DNA of 64,000 nt from Blastomonas sp. SL216 (GCA_026625625.1 CP113055.1:2606501-2670500); one strand, 5' to 3'. Positions 16,541 through 26,141 are shown, counted from the first letter of the stretch. Translations and numbers: made by a program. The notes: generated from the letters alone by a model not told the origin.

Positions 16541-18214
16541 CTATTTCCCTGCGACCATGGCGAGATATTCTTCCTTCTGCAGCGCGATCGGCACATTGCC
16601 GTTCAGCCACAGGAAGTCGTGAAACCGCTTCAGATCGAACGCCTTGCCTTCGCGCACGCGCGCCTCGGCCAGAAACTCGGTCGTCTGGATCTTGCCGATC
16701 TGATAGCTGATCGCCTGACCGGGCGACGCGGCGAAGAACACCGCCTCCTCGTGCGCGGTCTCGCGGTCCATCGGGACCATCGCCTGCAGATAATCGGCCG
16801 CCTGATCGATGGTGAACGTGCCGGTCGCGAGCTTCACATCGACCTCGACCCGCAGCGCGCGCAGCCGCGCGAAATTGTAGATGATCTCGCGCGACTTGGG
16901 CGCATCGTCCCACAGCCCGGCCTGCAGCATCATCTCTTCGGCATAGAAGCCCGTGCCCTCATTGGCACCGCTGTCGTAATAATGGCGGCGCAGCGGATTG
17001 GGATGCTTCCACCCCAGAGTGAGCTGGAAGAAATGGCCGGGCACGCCTTCATGCACGATGATCGGCCTGGGATCGCGCGCGATCGAAAGGTTGAAATAGC
17101 CAAGGTTCGGCGAGGGATCGGGCAGATAGACCGTCGCATTCTGGCCCACCCGGGTGCGGTCGGTCAGGTCGAACGTACGCCCCAGCCAGCCGATCGGCGC
17201 AAGATAGGCCGGGAATGGCAGCGCGTTGTAATGGCCGGCCCAATCGGGCACGGTCAGCAGCTGCTTGTCCTTCAGGAAGGCGCGGATATCGCGTTCGTCC
17301 GATGCCAGCTTCGCGACCACGGCATCGATCGATGCGCCGATCGGCAGTTCGGCCAGCCCCGCATTGCGGTTGCGTTCAAGCTCTTCGAACAGCACCGAAC
17401 GCGTCCATTCCTGCCGCCCCATCTGCGCCAGTTGCTCGGGCGTATAGGGGTAGAGCGCGACGTTGCCGAGGAAATAGCGATAGCTTTCCGCCCCAACCGC
17501 AGTCTGATCGGGCAGCGTAGCGCGGCGAACTTGCAGATAGCTGGCATAGGCAGCGAAGGCCTTGATCGCCTTGTCGACTGCAGCGTCCAGCAGCTTGCGC
17601 TGCGCGCCACTGGCATGCGGTGCAAGGCCGCGCGCCATGCCGCGCAGGCTGTCGGGCACGATCGCGATCTGGGCCAGCGCGGCATCGACAAACGGGCCGC
17701 GCATGTCGTCGAGATTGGCCTGGCCGGCGGCGAGCACGGCTGGCGCATTGTCGAGCAGCCGGATGACCTGATCCACCCGCGCCGCTTCGACCGGCGGCGG
17801 CGGCAGCAATGTCTCGAACACCGGGTTCAGCGCCTGGGCGACATAGAAATGCGGCTGGCGTCGCCAGGCGGCGACATGATCGAGCTCCCAGTGTACCCGC
17901 GCCAGCGCCGAACCGACCAGCCGATAATCGACCTTTTCGCTGACGGTGCCGGGCTTGGCGGCCAGCGCCTTCCATTGCGCCTCGAACTGGGCCAGCGTCT
18001 TGCGCTGCTCGGCAACGGCCCCCGGCGACCAATCGGGGGTCCAGCCCTGCGGGCGCACGATGCGCGGAATGTCGTCGCTCGTTGCCGGCTGGGTGGTAGC
18101 GCGCCACGCCCAGAAATCGGCACCCAGCTGCTGCACCTCTGCCTGGGCCAAGGCGCCCTGGGCCGATGCAAGCAGGACGCCGCCGGTGATCCCCAGAAGG
18201 ACTTTCCTCAACAT
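16541..18214 (-). CDS. Exported DUF885-family putative metallohydrolase (paralogue 2)
   Basis: A 557-residue DUF885 protein with signal peptide (MLRKVLLGITGGVLLASAQGALAQ). It keeps the full motif IVHEGVPGHFFQLT (HExxPGHxxQ, at about residue 388), and the downstream GTGFYAEEMMLQAGLWDD with acidic residues. Start chosen at 18214 because AGGAAG in the last codons of the S9 gene is correctly spaced and the signal peptide begins there; the gap to the S9 stop is one base, so the two are coupled. It is predicted to hydrolyse peptides in the periplasm after the S9 enzyme. Paralogues 1 and 3 of the island are divergent in sequence, suggesting different specificities. Confidence 0.88.
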   Translation of the reverse strand: MLRKVLLGITGGVLLASAQGALAQAEVQQLGADFWAWRATTQPATSDDIPRIVRPQGWTPDWSPGAVAEQRKTLAQFEAQWKALAAKPGTVSEKVDYRLVGSALARVHWELDHVAAWRRQPHFYVAQALNPVFETLLPPPPVEAARVDQVIRLLDNAPAVLAAGQANLDDMRGPFVDAALAQIAIVPDSLRGMARGLAPHASGAQRKLLDAAVDKAIKAFAAYASYLQVRRATLPDQTAVGAESYRYFLGNVALYPYTPEQLAQMGRQEWTRSVLFEELERNRNAGLAELPIGASIDAVVAKLASDERDIRAFLKDKQLLTVPDWAGHYNALPFPAYLAPIGWLGRTFDLTDRTRVGQNATVYLPDPSPNLGYFNLSIARDPRPIIVHEGVPGHFFQLTLGWKHPNPLRRHYYDSGANEGTGFYAEEMMLQAGLWDDAPKSREIIYNFARLRALRVEVDVKLATGTFTIDQAADYLQAMVPMDRETAHEEAVFFAASPGQAISYQIGKIQTTEFLAEARVREGKAFDLKRFHDFLWLNGNVPIALQKEEYLAMVAGK

Positions 18215-18215
18215 T

Positions 18216-20450
18216 CTACTTCCTGTTCTTGACGTTGCGGTCAAAGAACTCTGCCATCTTCTTGAACGAGAAACGAGCCTGGCGCAGGTTGTCGCTGGCC
18301 CAGGCATGGTTGCCGCCGGGCAGCGTCACCAGCTCGAACATCTGCTCGCGGTCGATCATCTGCTCGGCCAGCGCAATGGTGTCAGAATAGAGCACCACCG
18401 GATCGCGCGTGCCGTGGATGATCATCAGCGGGTCCTTGATGCCCTTGGCCTGATAGAGCGCCGACTGCGCCTCGTAGCGTCCGGGCATGTCCGGTCCGTC
18501 GGGCGGCCCCATGATCCACATCTGCGCCGGGTAGGCGTGCCACACATTGGTGGCGGGCGCGCCCGCGATGCCCGCAGCATAGACGCCCGGCTTTTTCGAC
18601 AGCGACATGATCGTCATCAGGCCGCCATAGCTTGACCCCCAGATGCCGATGCGCCTGGGGTCGGCATAGCCCTTGTCGATGAGGAAGCGGACGCCGCTTT
18701 CCAGATCGTTGATATCGGTCTCGCCATAGCTGTGCAGCTGGGTCTGGTTGTGGTCGCGCCCCTGCCCCCAGGAACCGCGAACGTTGACATTGAGGACGAT
18801 ATAGCCCTGCGCGACGAAATACTGGTCGAGCCCCCAGGTCGGGTGCGCACGCCTGCCGCCCCATTGGTTGCGCACCGCATCCGAATAGACCGACCCGACG
18901 ATCACCGGATATTTCCTGGCCGGATCATAATTGGCCGGCAGGCTGATCCGCGCGACCAGGTTCACGCCATCGACATGGCTGGGAAACTCGGCATAGCCGA
19001 TATTCGCCCAGGTCTGCTTGTAGAAGCCCGGCTGCGGCGATTGGGTGACCTTGGCGACCTTGGCGGGGCTGGCCGCATCGATGACGAACATCTCGGGCGG
19101 GGTGGTGTCGTTGCTGTACCAGTCGGCGATATGCCTGAAATCCGGCGAATAGACCGGCTCGTGCGTGCCTGCAGCCTTGCCGCTGACCTGCTGCACCGCG
19201 CCGCCCGCCAGGGGAACGCGATAGATCTGCCGGTCCGACAGATAGCTTTTGTTGGCGGTAAAATAGATCTGCCGGCGCGCATGGTCGATATCGAACTCGG
19301 CAATTTCCCATGACCCGCTGCTGATCTGGCGCGGCTTTTCTCCGGCGGCGCGCTGGTGGTAGAGATGCAACCAGCCATCGCGGTCGGTCAGGATGATCAG
19401 GCCGTCGTCACCGGGAGCCCAGGCGACCTGCCAGTCGGTCCGCAGATGCTTCGGCTCTCGCAGCTGATAAAAGGTTTCACGGGCACCGGTCGCCGCATCG
19501 AACACATAGATGCTGTGCTCCTTGGCCTCCATGTCCGATCCGCTGACGAACACCCGCTTGCAATCGCTCGACAGGCCGAAGCCCCAGATGTGATGCTTCG
19601 CATCGGGCCGTTCGAACATCCGGGTGGTGCCCGATGCCAGATCGACCAGGCCGACGGTTGCCCTGGTCGTTTCTTCGCCGGGAAAGGCGCGCACGACGCG
19701 GTTGTTCTGCAGCTCGCCCTTGGCGTGATAGAAGATGTCGCGCTCGGCCATGGCGCGGTCGTCCGACTGCTGGAAGACAATCGCCTTGCCGTCGGCCGAC
19801 CATTGATAGTCGTCGATATAGATTTTCGGATCGTCGCTGCCGACGACGCGGCGCGCGGCCTTGTCCTCGGTCGCCGCCAGATCGCGCGTCCACAGCACGC
19901 CGCCCATGGTCACCCGGTTGCGGGCGTCGCCGGGATTGCCCGCGATGAACGCCAGGCTGCGGCCATCGGGCGAGACAGCCAGCCTGCGGATCGCCTGCTT
20001 GTCGCTTTCCACCTTGGCGATGGTGCCATCGGCGCTGCGGATGTGCAGCGCGCCGCCCAGCGTGAACGCGACGCGTCCGCCATCGAGCGCAACCGCCTGG
20101 GCAATGCCCTTCTGCTCTGCCTCGGGCTTGCTGTCTCGACCCAGAAAGGTCAGCTGCGTCTTCTTGCCGGTCTTGACCGAATAGGACCAGATATCGCGAT
20201 AGCTAAAGCCTTCGTCATTCCACAGGAACAGCACGGTGCCGCCATCGCGCGACCAGCTATAGCCTTCGGGCGAGGTCCCGATCAGGCTCTTGGGCTGATA
20301 GAGTTCATCGATCGACAGCGAGGTGCCCGCGACATCAGATCCGCCATGCACCGGCGCATGCGGCCAGGGCCGATCCTGCGCCATCGCCGAAGACGACATC
20401 AGCAAGGCCGCCACTGCCATGGCCGACCGCAACGCACCCATCCGCTTCAT
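18216..20450 (-). CDS. Exported S9-family (prolyl oligopeptidase/DPP4-like) serine peptidase
   Basis: A 744-residue protein with signal peptide (MKRMGALRSAMAVAALLMSSSAMAQ). Residues about 30-480 are a beta-propeller with repeated SPDGRSLAF and WSRDGGTVLF strands; the C-terminal alpha/beta hydrolase has GIWGSSYGGLM (Ser at about 606), HGTRDPV (Asp at about 681) and LPGGNHAW (His at about 714), in the order Ser-Asp-His. The propeller limits substrates to short peptides. It is downstream of the TonB receptor (88 bp) and upstream of DUF885 paralogue 2 (1 bp). The S9 plus TonB receptor pairing is also seen with lasso-peptide isopeptidases, but no lasso precursor or maturation gene is visible here. 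Confidence 0.92.
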   Translation of the reverse strand: MKRMGALRSAMAVAALLMSSSAMAQDRPWPHAPVHGGSDVAGTSLSIDELYQPKSLIGTSPEGYSWSRDGGTVLFLWNDEGFSYRDIWSYSVKTGKKTQLTFLGRDSKPEAEQKGIAQAVALDGGRVAFTLGGALHIRSADGTIAKVESDKQAIRRLAVSPDGRSLAFIAGNPGDARNRVTMGGVLWTRDLAATEDKAARRVVGSDDPKIYIDDYQWSADGKAIVFQQSDDRAMAERDIFYHAKGELQNNRVVRAFPGEETTRATVGLVDLASGTTRMFERPDAKHHIWGFGLSSDCKRVFVSGSDMEAKEHSIYVFDAATGARETFYQLREPKHLRTDWQVAWAPGDDGLIILTDRDGWLHLYHQRAAGEKPRQISSGSWEIAEFDIDHARRQIYFTANKSYLSDRQIYRVPLAGGAVQQVSGKAAGTHEPVYSPDFRHIADWYSNDTTPPEMFVIDAASPAKVAKVTQSPQPGFYKQTWANIGYAEFPSHVDGVNLVARISLPANYDPARKYPVIVGSVYSDAVRNQWGGRRAHPTWGLDQYFVAQGYIVLNVNVRGSWGQGRDHNQTQLHSYGETDINDLESGVRFLIDKGYADPRRIGIWGSSYGGLMTIMSLSKKPGVYAAGIAGAPATNVWHAYPAQMWIMGPPDGPDMPGRYEAQSALYQAKGIKDPLMIIHGTRDPVVLYSDTIALAEQMIDREQMFELVTLPGGNHAWASDNLRQARFSFKKMAEFFDRNVKNRK

Positions 20451-20538
20451 CAACCCAACCCCAGTCTGGATTTGCCGCCCAGGCGGGCGACCTTGTGGCC
20501 GCAGCGACACGATGCCGCTGCGGCCATTCCGTTAGCAA

Positions 20539-23376
20539 TCAAAAGTTGGCGGTGAAGCCCACCGTGAAACGCCGTCCGATCGCGTCGAACGTCTCACGCT
20601 CGAACAGATAGAAGGGCGGGTCGCGATCGAGCAGATTGTCGATCGAGGCGAAGAACCGGAACTTCTCGGTCACGTTGAGATTGGCGCTGAGATCGAAATA
20701 ATGGACGTCGCCCGTCTCGGGCCGCGCCAGCAGCGGACGCGGCGTGCCCGATGCGATCGCTCCGGCAATGCGACCATCCTTGGTCGATTGCAGGAAGCGG
20801 TGACGCAGCGAGATCTGGAAATTGTCCACATCCCAGGTCAGGCGCTGCGTGATCCGCCAGGTCGGGTTGGCCGTCGTGCAGCTGCCGCCGCCGATATAGC
20901 CGGCACAGTCGACAGGAGCGGCCACCGGGCTGCCCTGCGTGATCGCCTCGATCAGATAGCTGCCCGCAATGAAGTAATTGAGGCTGCTGCCTTCCCGCAG
21001 CTGGTAGCGATAGTCGAGACGGAAATCGACGCCCGAGGTTTCCAGCTTGGCGATATTGGCGTTGAGCAGCGGCACATCGATCAGCTGGCCGTCGGGCGTG
21101 CGATTGCGCAGCGGCTGGCAGAAGATGTTGGTCAGCGACAGATTGGCGTTGCACGCATTGATCACCGACTGCAGACCGCCGCCGAACGACCCGATCGCAT
21201 CGTCGATCTTGATGTTGTAATAGTCGATCGTCAGCTGAAGGTTGGGGATGAAATCGGGGCGGATCACCGCGCCGACCGACCAGGTGTCCGACGTTTCTTC
21301 CTGCAGGTTCGGGTTGCCGCCAGTGACGGCGCGGATCTGCTGGTTTTCCTGCTGGAACACGTTGATGACGCTGGCCGGAACGCCCAGCGCGTTGACGCAG
21401 AAGTCGCGCTCTGCCGTGGTGCGGCCCGCATCGGCGTTACAGAAATCGAGCGCCTGGGGTGCGGTGTTGGTCGCGCCGGAGAACAGCTCGACCACGTTCG
21501 GTGCACGCACCGCACGCTGGTAGAGGCCGCGGAACTTCAGGCCACGGAACGGCGAATATTCGCCGCCGATCTTGTACGAATAGACCTTGCCGGCCGTCGA
21601 ATAGTCAGAGAAGCGCGCACCGCCTTCGAACGCCAGCAGCTCGAAGCCCGGCGTGTCGGCGAGGATCGGCACATAGACTTCGCCGTACAGCTCGGCCACG
21701 TCGAACGAGCCGCCGGTGGGGCTGAGACCTGCCGAACGCGACAGCGCCTTGCCCTGGACATAAAGCTGGTCGGGATCGAACTGCGAGCTTTCCTTGCGAT
21801 ATTCCGCACCCACCGAGATGCCGACATCGCCCGCCGGCAGCGAGAACAGGGTGCCGGTGACACTCGCACCGATCTGCTTCTGCTTGAGGTTGGTGATGTT
21901 CGTCAGGTCAGTCGAGATATAGGCCAGCATCTCGGGCGTCAGCGATCCGAAGCCGAACGGATTGATGGTGACGCAGCGGGGATCGGCCACGGCGCAATCG
22001 AACGGATTGGCCGGGTTGGTGAGGAAGCTGTTGGCGAAATTGTCGATCAGAACGCCGCCGCCCTGCTTGTCGACAATCTTGTTCTCACCCTGGTTGTAGA
22101 AGATTTCCCAGTTGAGCCGGTCGGTCAGCGCACCCTTCAGCCCCAGCACGATGCGATAGAAATCGCGGGTCTGGTCGCTGGTCCGGTTGCCGCCATCGAG
22201 CAGGCGGCGGTTGATGTTGACCGGCACCAGATTGTTGCCGTCCTGGTCCAGGTTCACCCGCAGGAATTCGCGCAGGCTGGCATCCAGATAGGGGTTGCGC
22301 AGATCGAGCTGGAAGCCGGGGATGAAGCCCGAGCTGCTCATCGGTACCGCACCCAAGGTCGAGTTGATCTTGTTCTGGACGTACGAGCCTTCCCAGAACG
22401 CGGTGACCGAATCGTTGATGTCGTAATGCCCCAGCACCGACGCCTGCAAGCGCTTCATCGGCATCTGCAGGTTGGTGAAGACGCGGTCGTTGAAACCGTC
22501 CGAGGCGCGATAGGCGCGCCAGCCTTCGGGCGCGAAGAATATGCCGGCGGTGCCGATCGCGGTTCCCGAGCGGTCGCGCAGGCCGACCAGCTGCGGCGCG
22601 AAGATCGTGCCCTGCGGCGTCACGCCATTGCCGGCGGGGACCAGGGTCGGCTGGCCGTTGACGATGGCATCGGCCAGGAAGACGGTGGCATGATCGCGCC
22701 GCGCACCAACCAGCTGGGCACGGTCGAAATAGCTGCCGTGGAAGACGATATTGCCGCGACCATCGGCGAAATTGCCGCCTGCGGTGAATTCCAGATTGTA
22801 GCGCGCGGCATCGCCTTCATCGCTGATGCCATAGAAGCCGCCGACTTCGAAGCCTTCGAAATCGTCCTTCATCACGAAGTTGACGACACCGGCCATCGCG
22901 TCCGAACCGTACACGGCAGAAGCGCCGCCGGTCACGACTTCGACCCGCGCCACCAGCGAGGGCGGCAGCAGGTTCAAGTCGACCACGCCGTCCTGCGACG
23001 CGCCGACGATACGACGGCCATTCTGCAGCACCAGCGTGCGCACCGCGCCAAGACCGCGCAGGTTGACGGTCGCCGAAAGGTTGCCCGAGTTCGACTGCGC
23101 ACCGGCACCGGCCACGGCCTGGGGCAGCGCGTTGAGCAGCTGCTCGCTCTCGACGGTGACGGAAAGCTTGATTTCCTCTTCGCCGATCACGTTGACCGGG
23201 CTGTTCGATTCGACATCGGGACGCGGGATGCGCGATCCGGTGACCACGATCGATTCGCCCGCCTCGCCTTCGGCCTGGTCCTGCGCGAACGCAGCGCCCG
23301 TCATTGCTGTGGTCAGCAACAGCGCAGATCCGCACTTTAACGCTGCCCGATGAATTCCAACCCGCTTCATAGCCAT
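20539..23376 (-). CDS. TonB-dependent outer-membrane receptor, probable peptide importer
   Basis: A 945-residue receptor. Order: signal peptide ending AAFAQ, a TonB-box-like ESIVVTGSRIPRP just after it, plug domain (SATVNLRGLGAVRTLVLQNGRRIVG; GGASAVYGSDAMAGVVNFVMKDDF), then a large beta-barrel ending in the aromatic GRRFTVGFTANF needed for outer-membrane assembly. The start at 23376 follows GGGAG; upstream codons open to 23472 are not needed. No siderophore-specific motif was recognised, and the association with S9 and DUF885 peptidases, a transporter and an oxidase supports a peptide or amino-acid conjugate as ligand. It heads the minus-strand operon and is divergent from DUF885 paralogue 3. 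Confidence 0.92.
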   Translation of the reverse strand: MAMKRVGIHRAALKCGSALLLTTAMTGAAFAQDQAEGEAGESIVVTGSRIPRPDVESNSPVNVIGEEEIKLSVTVESEQLLNALPQAVAGAGAQSNSGNLSATVNLRGLGAVRTLVLQNGRRIVGASQDGVVDLNLLPPSLVARVEVVTGGASAVYGSDAMAGVVNFVMKDDFEGFEVGGFYGISDEGDAARYNLEFTAGGNFADGRGNIVFHGSYFDRAQLVGARRDHATVFLADAIVNGQPTLVPAGNGVTPQGTIFAPQLVGLRDRSGTAIGTAGIFFAPEGWRAYRASDGFNDRVFTNLQMPMKRLQASVLGHYDINDSVTAFWEGSYVQNKINSTLGAVPMSSSGFIPGFQLDLRNPYLDASLREFLRVNLDQDGNNLVPVNINRRLLDGGNRTSDQTRDFYRIVLGLKGALTDRLNWEIFYNQGENKIVDKQGGGVLIDNFANSFLTNPANPFDCAVADPRCVTINPFGFGSLTPEMLAYISTDLTNITNLKQKQIGASVTGTLFSLPAGDVGISVGAEYRKESSQFDPDQLYVQGKALSRSAGLSPTGGSFDVAELYGEVYVPILADTPGFELLAFEGGARFSDYSTAGKVYSYKIGGEYSPFRGLKFRGLYQRAVRAPNVVELFSGATNTAPQALDFCNADAGRTTAERDFCVNALGVPASVINVFQQENQQIRAVTGGNPNLQEETSDTWSVGAVIRPDFIPNLQLTIDYYNIKIDDAIGSFGGGLQSVINACNANLSLTNIFCQPLRNRTPDGQLIDVPLLNANIAKLETSGVDFRLDYRYQLREGSSLNYFIAGSYLIEAITQGSPVAAPVDCAGYIGGGSCTTANPTWRITQRLTWDVDNFQISLRHRFLQSTKDGRIAGAIASGTPRPLLARPETGDVHYFDLSANLNVTEKFRFFASIDNLLDRDPPFYLFERETFDAIGRRFTVGFTANF

Positions 23377-23849
23377 TTTTAGCACTCCCTGATTTGAACG
23401 CTCACCTGCGATCGCCCCGGACGCCGATTTTGCATCGGTCATTCCCGTGAACAGTTGCGTGATTTTGAGCATATTGGGCCGGCGCCGTCAATCGCCCGGA
23501 AAGAAAAATATGTTTCAGCCCGGGTTTGAACAATTTTCGGTTGGTGGCTCGCGCCCGGCAGATCGATGGCATCCAGCCCCGGTAAAATCTCCAAGATATT
23601 GTTAAAAGTGGCATTTTCTTCGACAAATGGCGATTGGCGGCGGCGTTTTGCGCGGCCCGGGCGCGCGCGGGCCAGCGTTGCGTCTGATCGATGCGACCGT
23701 TGCTTTCAGGGCACCAATTCCACGCTTGACGAGACCGCCAGACCGGCACAGTATATTCAAATTCACGCATTTTTCGTTTTAAATGAGATGTCTGCCGGGT
23801 GCCGAGGGTTGATGGCATGCCGCCGGCAAAGCTGGAAGGAGACGGCCCC
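23377..23849. other. Divergent regulatory gap between TonB receptor and DUF885 genes
   Basis: A 473-bp non-coding stretch, AT-richer than its surroundings. It holds an imperfect palindrome centred on CCCGGG (23512-23531), several A/T tracts, and the motif described at 23752. No gene-like frame with a ribosome-binding site was found. Promoters for both divergent genes must lie here. Confidence 0.6.
23752..23768 (+). promoter_or_regulatory. Motif TATATTCANNTTCACGC, copy 2
   Basis: TATATTCAAATTCACGC, identical to the copy at 4151 except for the two central bases and in the same orientation. It lies 81 bp upstream of the DUF885 paralogue 3 start codon and 375 bp from the TonB receptor start. Two near-identical 17-mers in the two largest divergent gaps of one island suggest a shared regulator or promoter type. 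Confidence 0.35.
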
Positions 23850-25568
23850 ATGCGGATGGTATCGCTTGCAACACTGGCCATGCTGATCGCGGCGCCCTGC
23901 GCGCCTGCCCTTGCCCAAGCGGCGCCTGCCGCGCCGATCGAACGCTCGGTCGGTCCGCCCCAGGGCAGCGCCGCCTATGCAGAGCTCGTCACCCTGTTCA
24001 CCCAGTTCAACGAATGGAAATCGCCCAAGCCGGTCAACGGCATCGTCGACTACAGCCCCGCGACGGTCGCCCGCCGCCGCGCCGAGCTCGCTGCGTTTCA
24101 GGCAAAGCTTCCGGGCTTTGGCGTCGCTGGCTGGGACCGGCACCAGCAGGTCGATTATCTGGCGGTGCGCGCGCAGATGGACCTGCAGGATTTCACCCTC
24201 AACATCACCAAGCCCTGGGCGCGCGATCCCGGAATGTATGTCGATGAGCTGCAGCGGCTGGCCTATTCCGATCTTCCGCTCGATGGCGCGCAGCGCAGCG
24301 CTTTCCAGGCGCGGCTGAAGACCATCCCCGCCTATCTGCAACAGGCCCGGATCAATCTTGATTCGGTCGCTGCCGATTATGCCGATCTTGCCATCCACAG
24401 CCTGTCGAACGGTGACGGCGTGGGGCACGGCATGCCCTATCGTGCAGTCGAACCCGCCGGGCTGATCGGCTGGTTTGCCGATCTGCGCGCCCGTGCCGAG
24501 AGCCAGCAGCCCGAATTGCTGCCCGATATCGATGCCGCGCAACAGGCGATCGCGGGCTTTCGCGACTGGCTGGTGACCGAGCGGCCCGGCATGACCGCAG
24601 CGGCAGGTGTCGGCAAGCCCGCCTATGACTGGTTTCTGCACCATGTCCGGCTGATGCCCTATACGTCGGACGATATCGTCACCCTGGCCGAGCGCGAGCT
24701 GGAGCGGCACTGGGCCAATTACACCACCGAACGCCACCGCAACCGCAACCTGCCCGAGCTGCAGTTGCCCGGATCAGGCGAGGAATATGAGGCGCAGCTG
24801 GCCGGCACCGATGCCAAGATTCGCGCCTGGCTGAAGGATGAGGAGATCATCACGATTCCCGATTACATCCCCGGTACCTATCAGGAGGTCGGGTTCAACG
24901 CCCCCTGGGTGGTGCGCCCGAAGGGCCCGATGTTCTGGGAACAGGTGCAGTTCCGCGACGCCTCACCCGATCATCTGCATGCGACTTTCCCGGGCCATCG
25001 CTTTGACGGCATGACCGGCCAGCGCGTGACGCACCCCATCCGCCGCCATATCAGCGACAGCGGGCGCACCGAGGGATGGGGCTTCTATCTGGAGGAAGCC
25101 GCGCTGCAGCTGGGGCTGTTCGACGACCGCCCGCGCACCCGCGAGCTCATCTACATTTTCGGCCTGTTCCGCGCGGCGCGGACGATCGGCGATGTGAAGA
25201 TGCAGCGCAACGAGATGACGGTCGGGCAGGCCATGGCCTTCTGGAAGGAATGGACGCCCTATCTCGACGACGATGTCGCGCGGGTGGATGCGGGCATCTA
25301 TATCCGCCGCCCGCCCGGCTATGGCATGACCTATACGATCGGGGCGATGCAGCTGCAGAAGATGATGGTCGATCGCAAGCGCCAGCTGGGCGATGCGTTT
25401 TCGATCAGGGATTTCCACGATTATCTGATGAACACCGGCCGCCTGCCGGTGTCGCTGCTGCGTTACGACCTGACCGGGCATGATGATGAAATCGGCAAGC
25501 TGTGGCGCCATGTCCCGTTGGCCCAGGCGATGGCCGGGACCGGCAAGGGCACGCCATCCGGACAGTGA
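23850..25568 (+). CDS. Exported DUF885-family protein with altered HExxPGH motif (paralogue 3)
   Basis: A 572-residue DUF885 protein with signal peptide (MRMVSLATLAMLIAAPCAPALAQ), start at the ATG following AAGGAG. The hallmark is changed: DHLHATFPGHRFDGMTGQ (codons from 24965) has Ala where HExxPGH has Glu, so the presumed catalytic Glu is missing while both His remain. The downstream GRTEGWGFYLEEAALQLGLFDDRPRTRELIY is well kept. It may therefore bind metal but catalyse differently, or act as a binding protein. It is transcribed away from the TonB receptor operon and probably shares its regulation. Reading frame and codon use are normal, so it is not decaying. Confidence 0.85.
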   Translation: MRMVSLATLAMLIAAPCAPALAQAAPAAPIERSVGPPQGSAAYAELVTLFTQFNEWKSPKPVNGIVDYSPATVARRRAELAAFQAKLPGFGVAGWDRHQQVDYLAVRAQMDLQDFTLNITKPWARDPGMYVDELQRLAYSDLPLDGAQRSAFQARLKTIPAYLQQARINLDSVAADYADLAIHSLSNGDGVGHGMPYRAVEPAGLIGWFADLRARAESQQPELLPDIDAAQQAIAGFRDWLVTERPGMTAAAGVGKPAYDWFLHHVRLMPYTSDDIVTLAERELERHWANYTTERHRNRNLPELQLPGSGEEYEAQLAGTDAKIRAWLKDEEIITIPDYIPGTYQEVGFNAPWVVRPKGPMFWEQVQFRDASPDHLHATFPGHRFDGMTGQRVTHPIRRHISDSGRTEGWGFYLEEAALQLGLFDDRPRTRELIYIFGLFRAARTIGDVKMQRNEMTVGQAMAFWKEWTPYLDDDVARVDAGIYIRRPPGYGMTYTIGAMQLQKMMVDRKRQLGDAFSIRDFHDYLMNTGRLPVSLLRYDLTGHDDEIGKLWRHVPLAQAMAGTGKGTPSGQ

Positions 25569-25691
25569 GCCTCCGGCAAGTCAGGCCAGGATCGGCAAGG
25601 CGCGGGCTTACAGCCGCGCGCCAATCGTGCATAAGCCCCGCCTGAATCGCGCGACCGCATCTGCGGTTCGCCACTGGCTGGGGTTTGCTGC

Positions 25692-26141
25692 ATGATGATC
25701 TGGGTCGATGCCGATGCCTGTCCGGTCAAGGACGAGGTCTATCGCGTCGCGTTGCGGCACCAGGTGGCGGTGACCATCGTCAGCAACAGCCCGATCCGGG
25801 TACCGGCGCATCCGCTGATCGCACGCACGGTGGTCAGCGATGGCTTCGATGCCGCCGATGACTGGATTGCCGAGCGCGCCGACACGGCATCGGTGGTCAT
25901 CACCGCCGATATCCTGCTGGCCGATCGTTGCCTCAAACAGGGTGCAACCGTCATCGGGCCCAATGGCAAGCCGTTCACCTCCAGCTCGATCGGCAGCGCG
26001 ATTGCCAAGCGCGCGATCATGGCCGACCTGCGCGCAGGCGGCGACAGCATCGGCGGCCCGCCGCCGTTCGGCAAGGCAGACCGCTCGCGCTTCCTGCAAT
26101 CGCTCGACGAGGCGCTGGTGCGCCTGAAGCGCCGGGGTTAA
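25692..26141 (+). CDS. YaiI/YqxD-family protein (DUF188)
   Basis: A 149-residue cytoplasmic protein of the conserved YaiI family, full length. It has the N-terminal IWVDADACPVKDEVYRVA block and the central VVITADILLADRCLKQGATVIGPNGKPF, both characteristic; the fold is PIN-like with clustered Asp residues that could bind metal. No enzymatic activity is established for the family; a nuclease-like role is a structural guess. The end overlaps the convergent metalloprotease gene by 4 bp. Confidence 0.9.
   Translation: MMIWVDADACPVKDEVYRVALRHQVAVTIVSNSPIRVPAHPLIARTVVSDGFDAADDWIAERADTASVVITADILLADRCLKQGATVIGPNGKPFTSSSIGSAIAKRAIMADLRAGGDSIGGPPPFGKADRSRFLQSLDEALVRLKRRG

Noticed and set aside
20701-23340. 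Long open frame of 879 codons on the plus strand opposite the TonB receptor
   Set aside because: Antisense shadow in GC-rich DNA: no signal, no domain, Arg/Gln/Ala-rich low-complexity product, while the minus strand encodes a complete receptor.
13692-23376. Lasso-peptide biosynthesis and uptake locus
   Set aside because: Only the S9 peptidase and TonB receptor pairing fits; no precursor peptide, B or C maturation gene was found.
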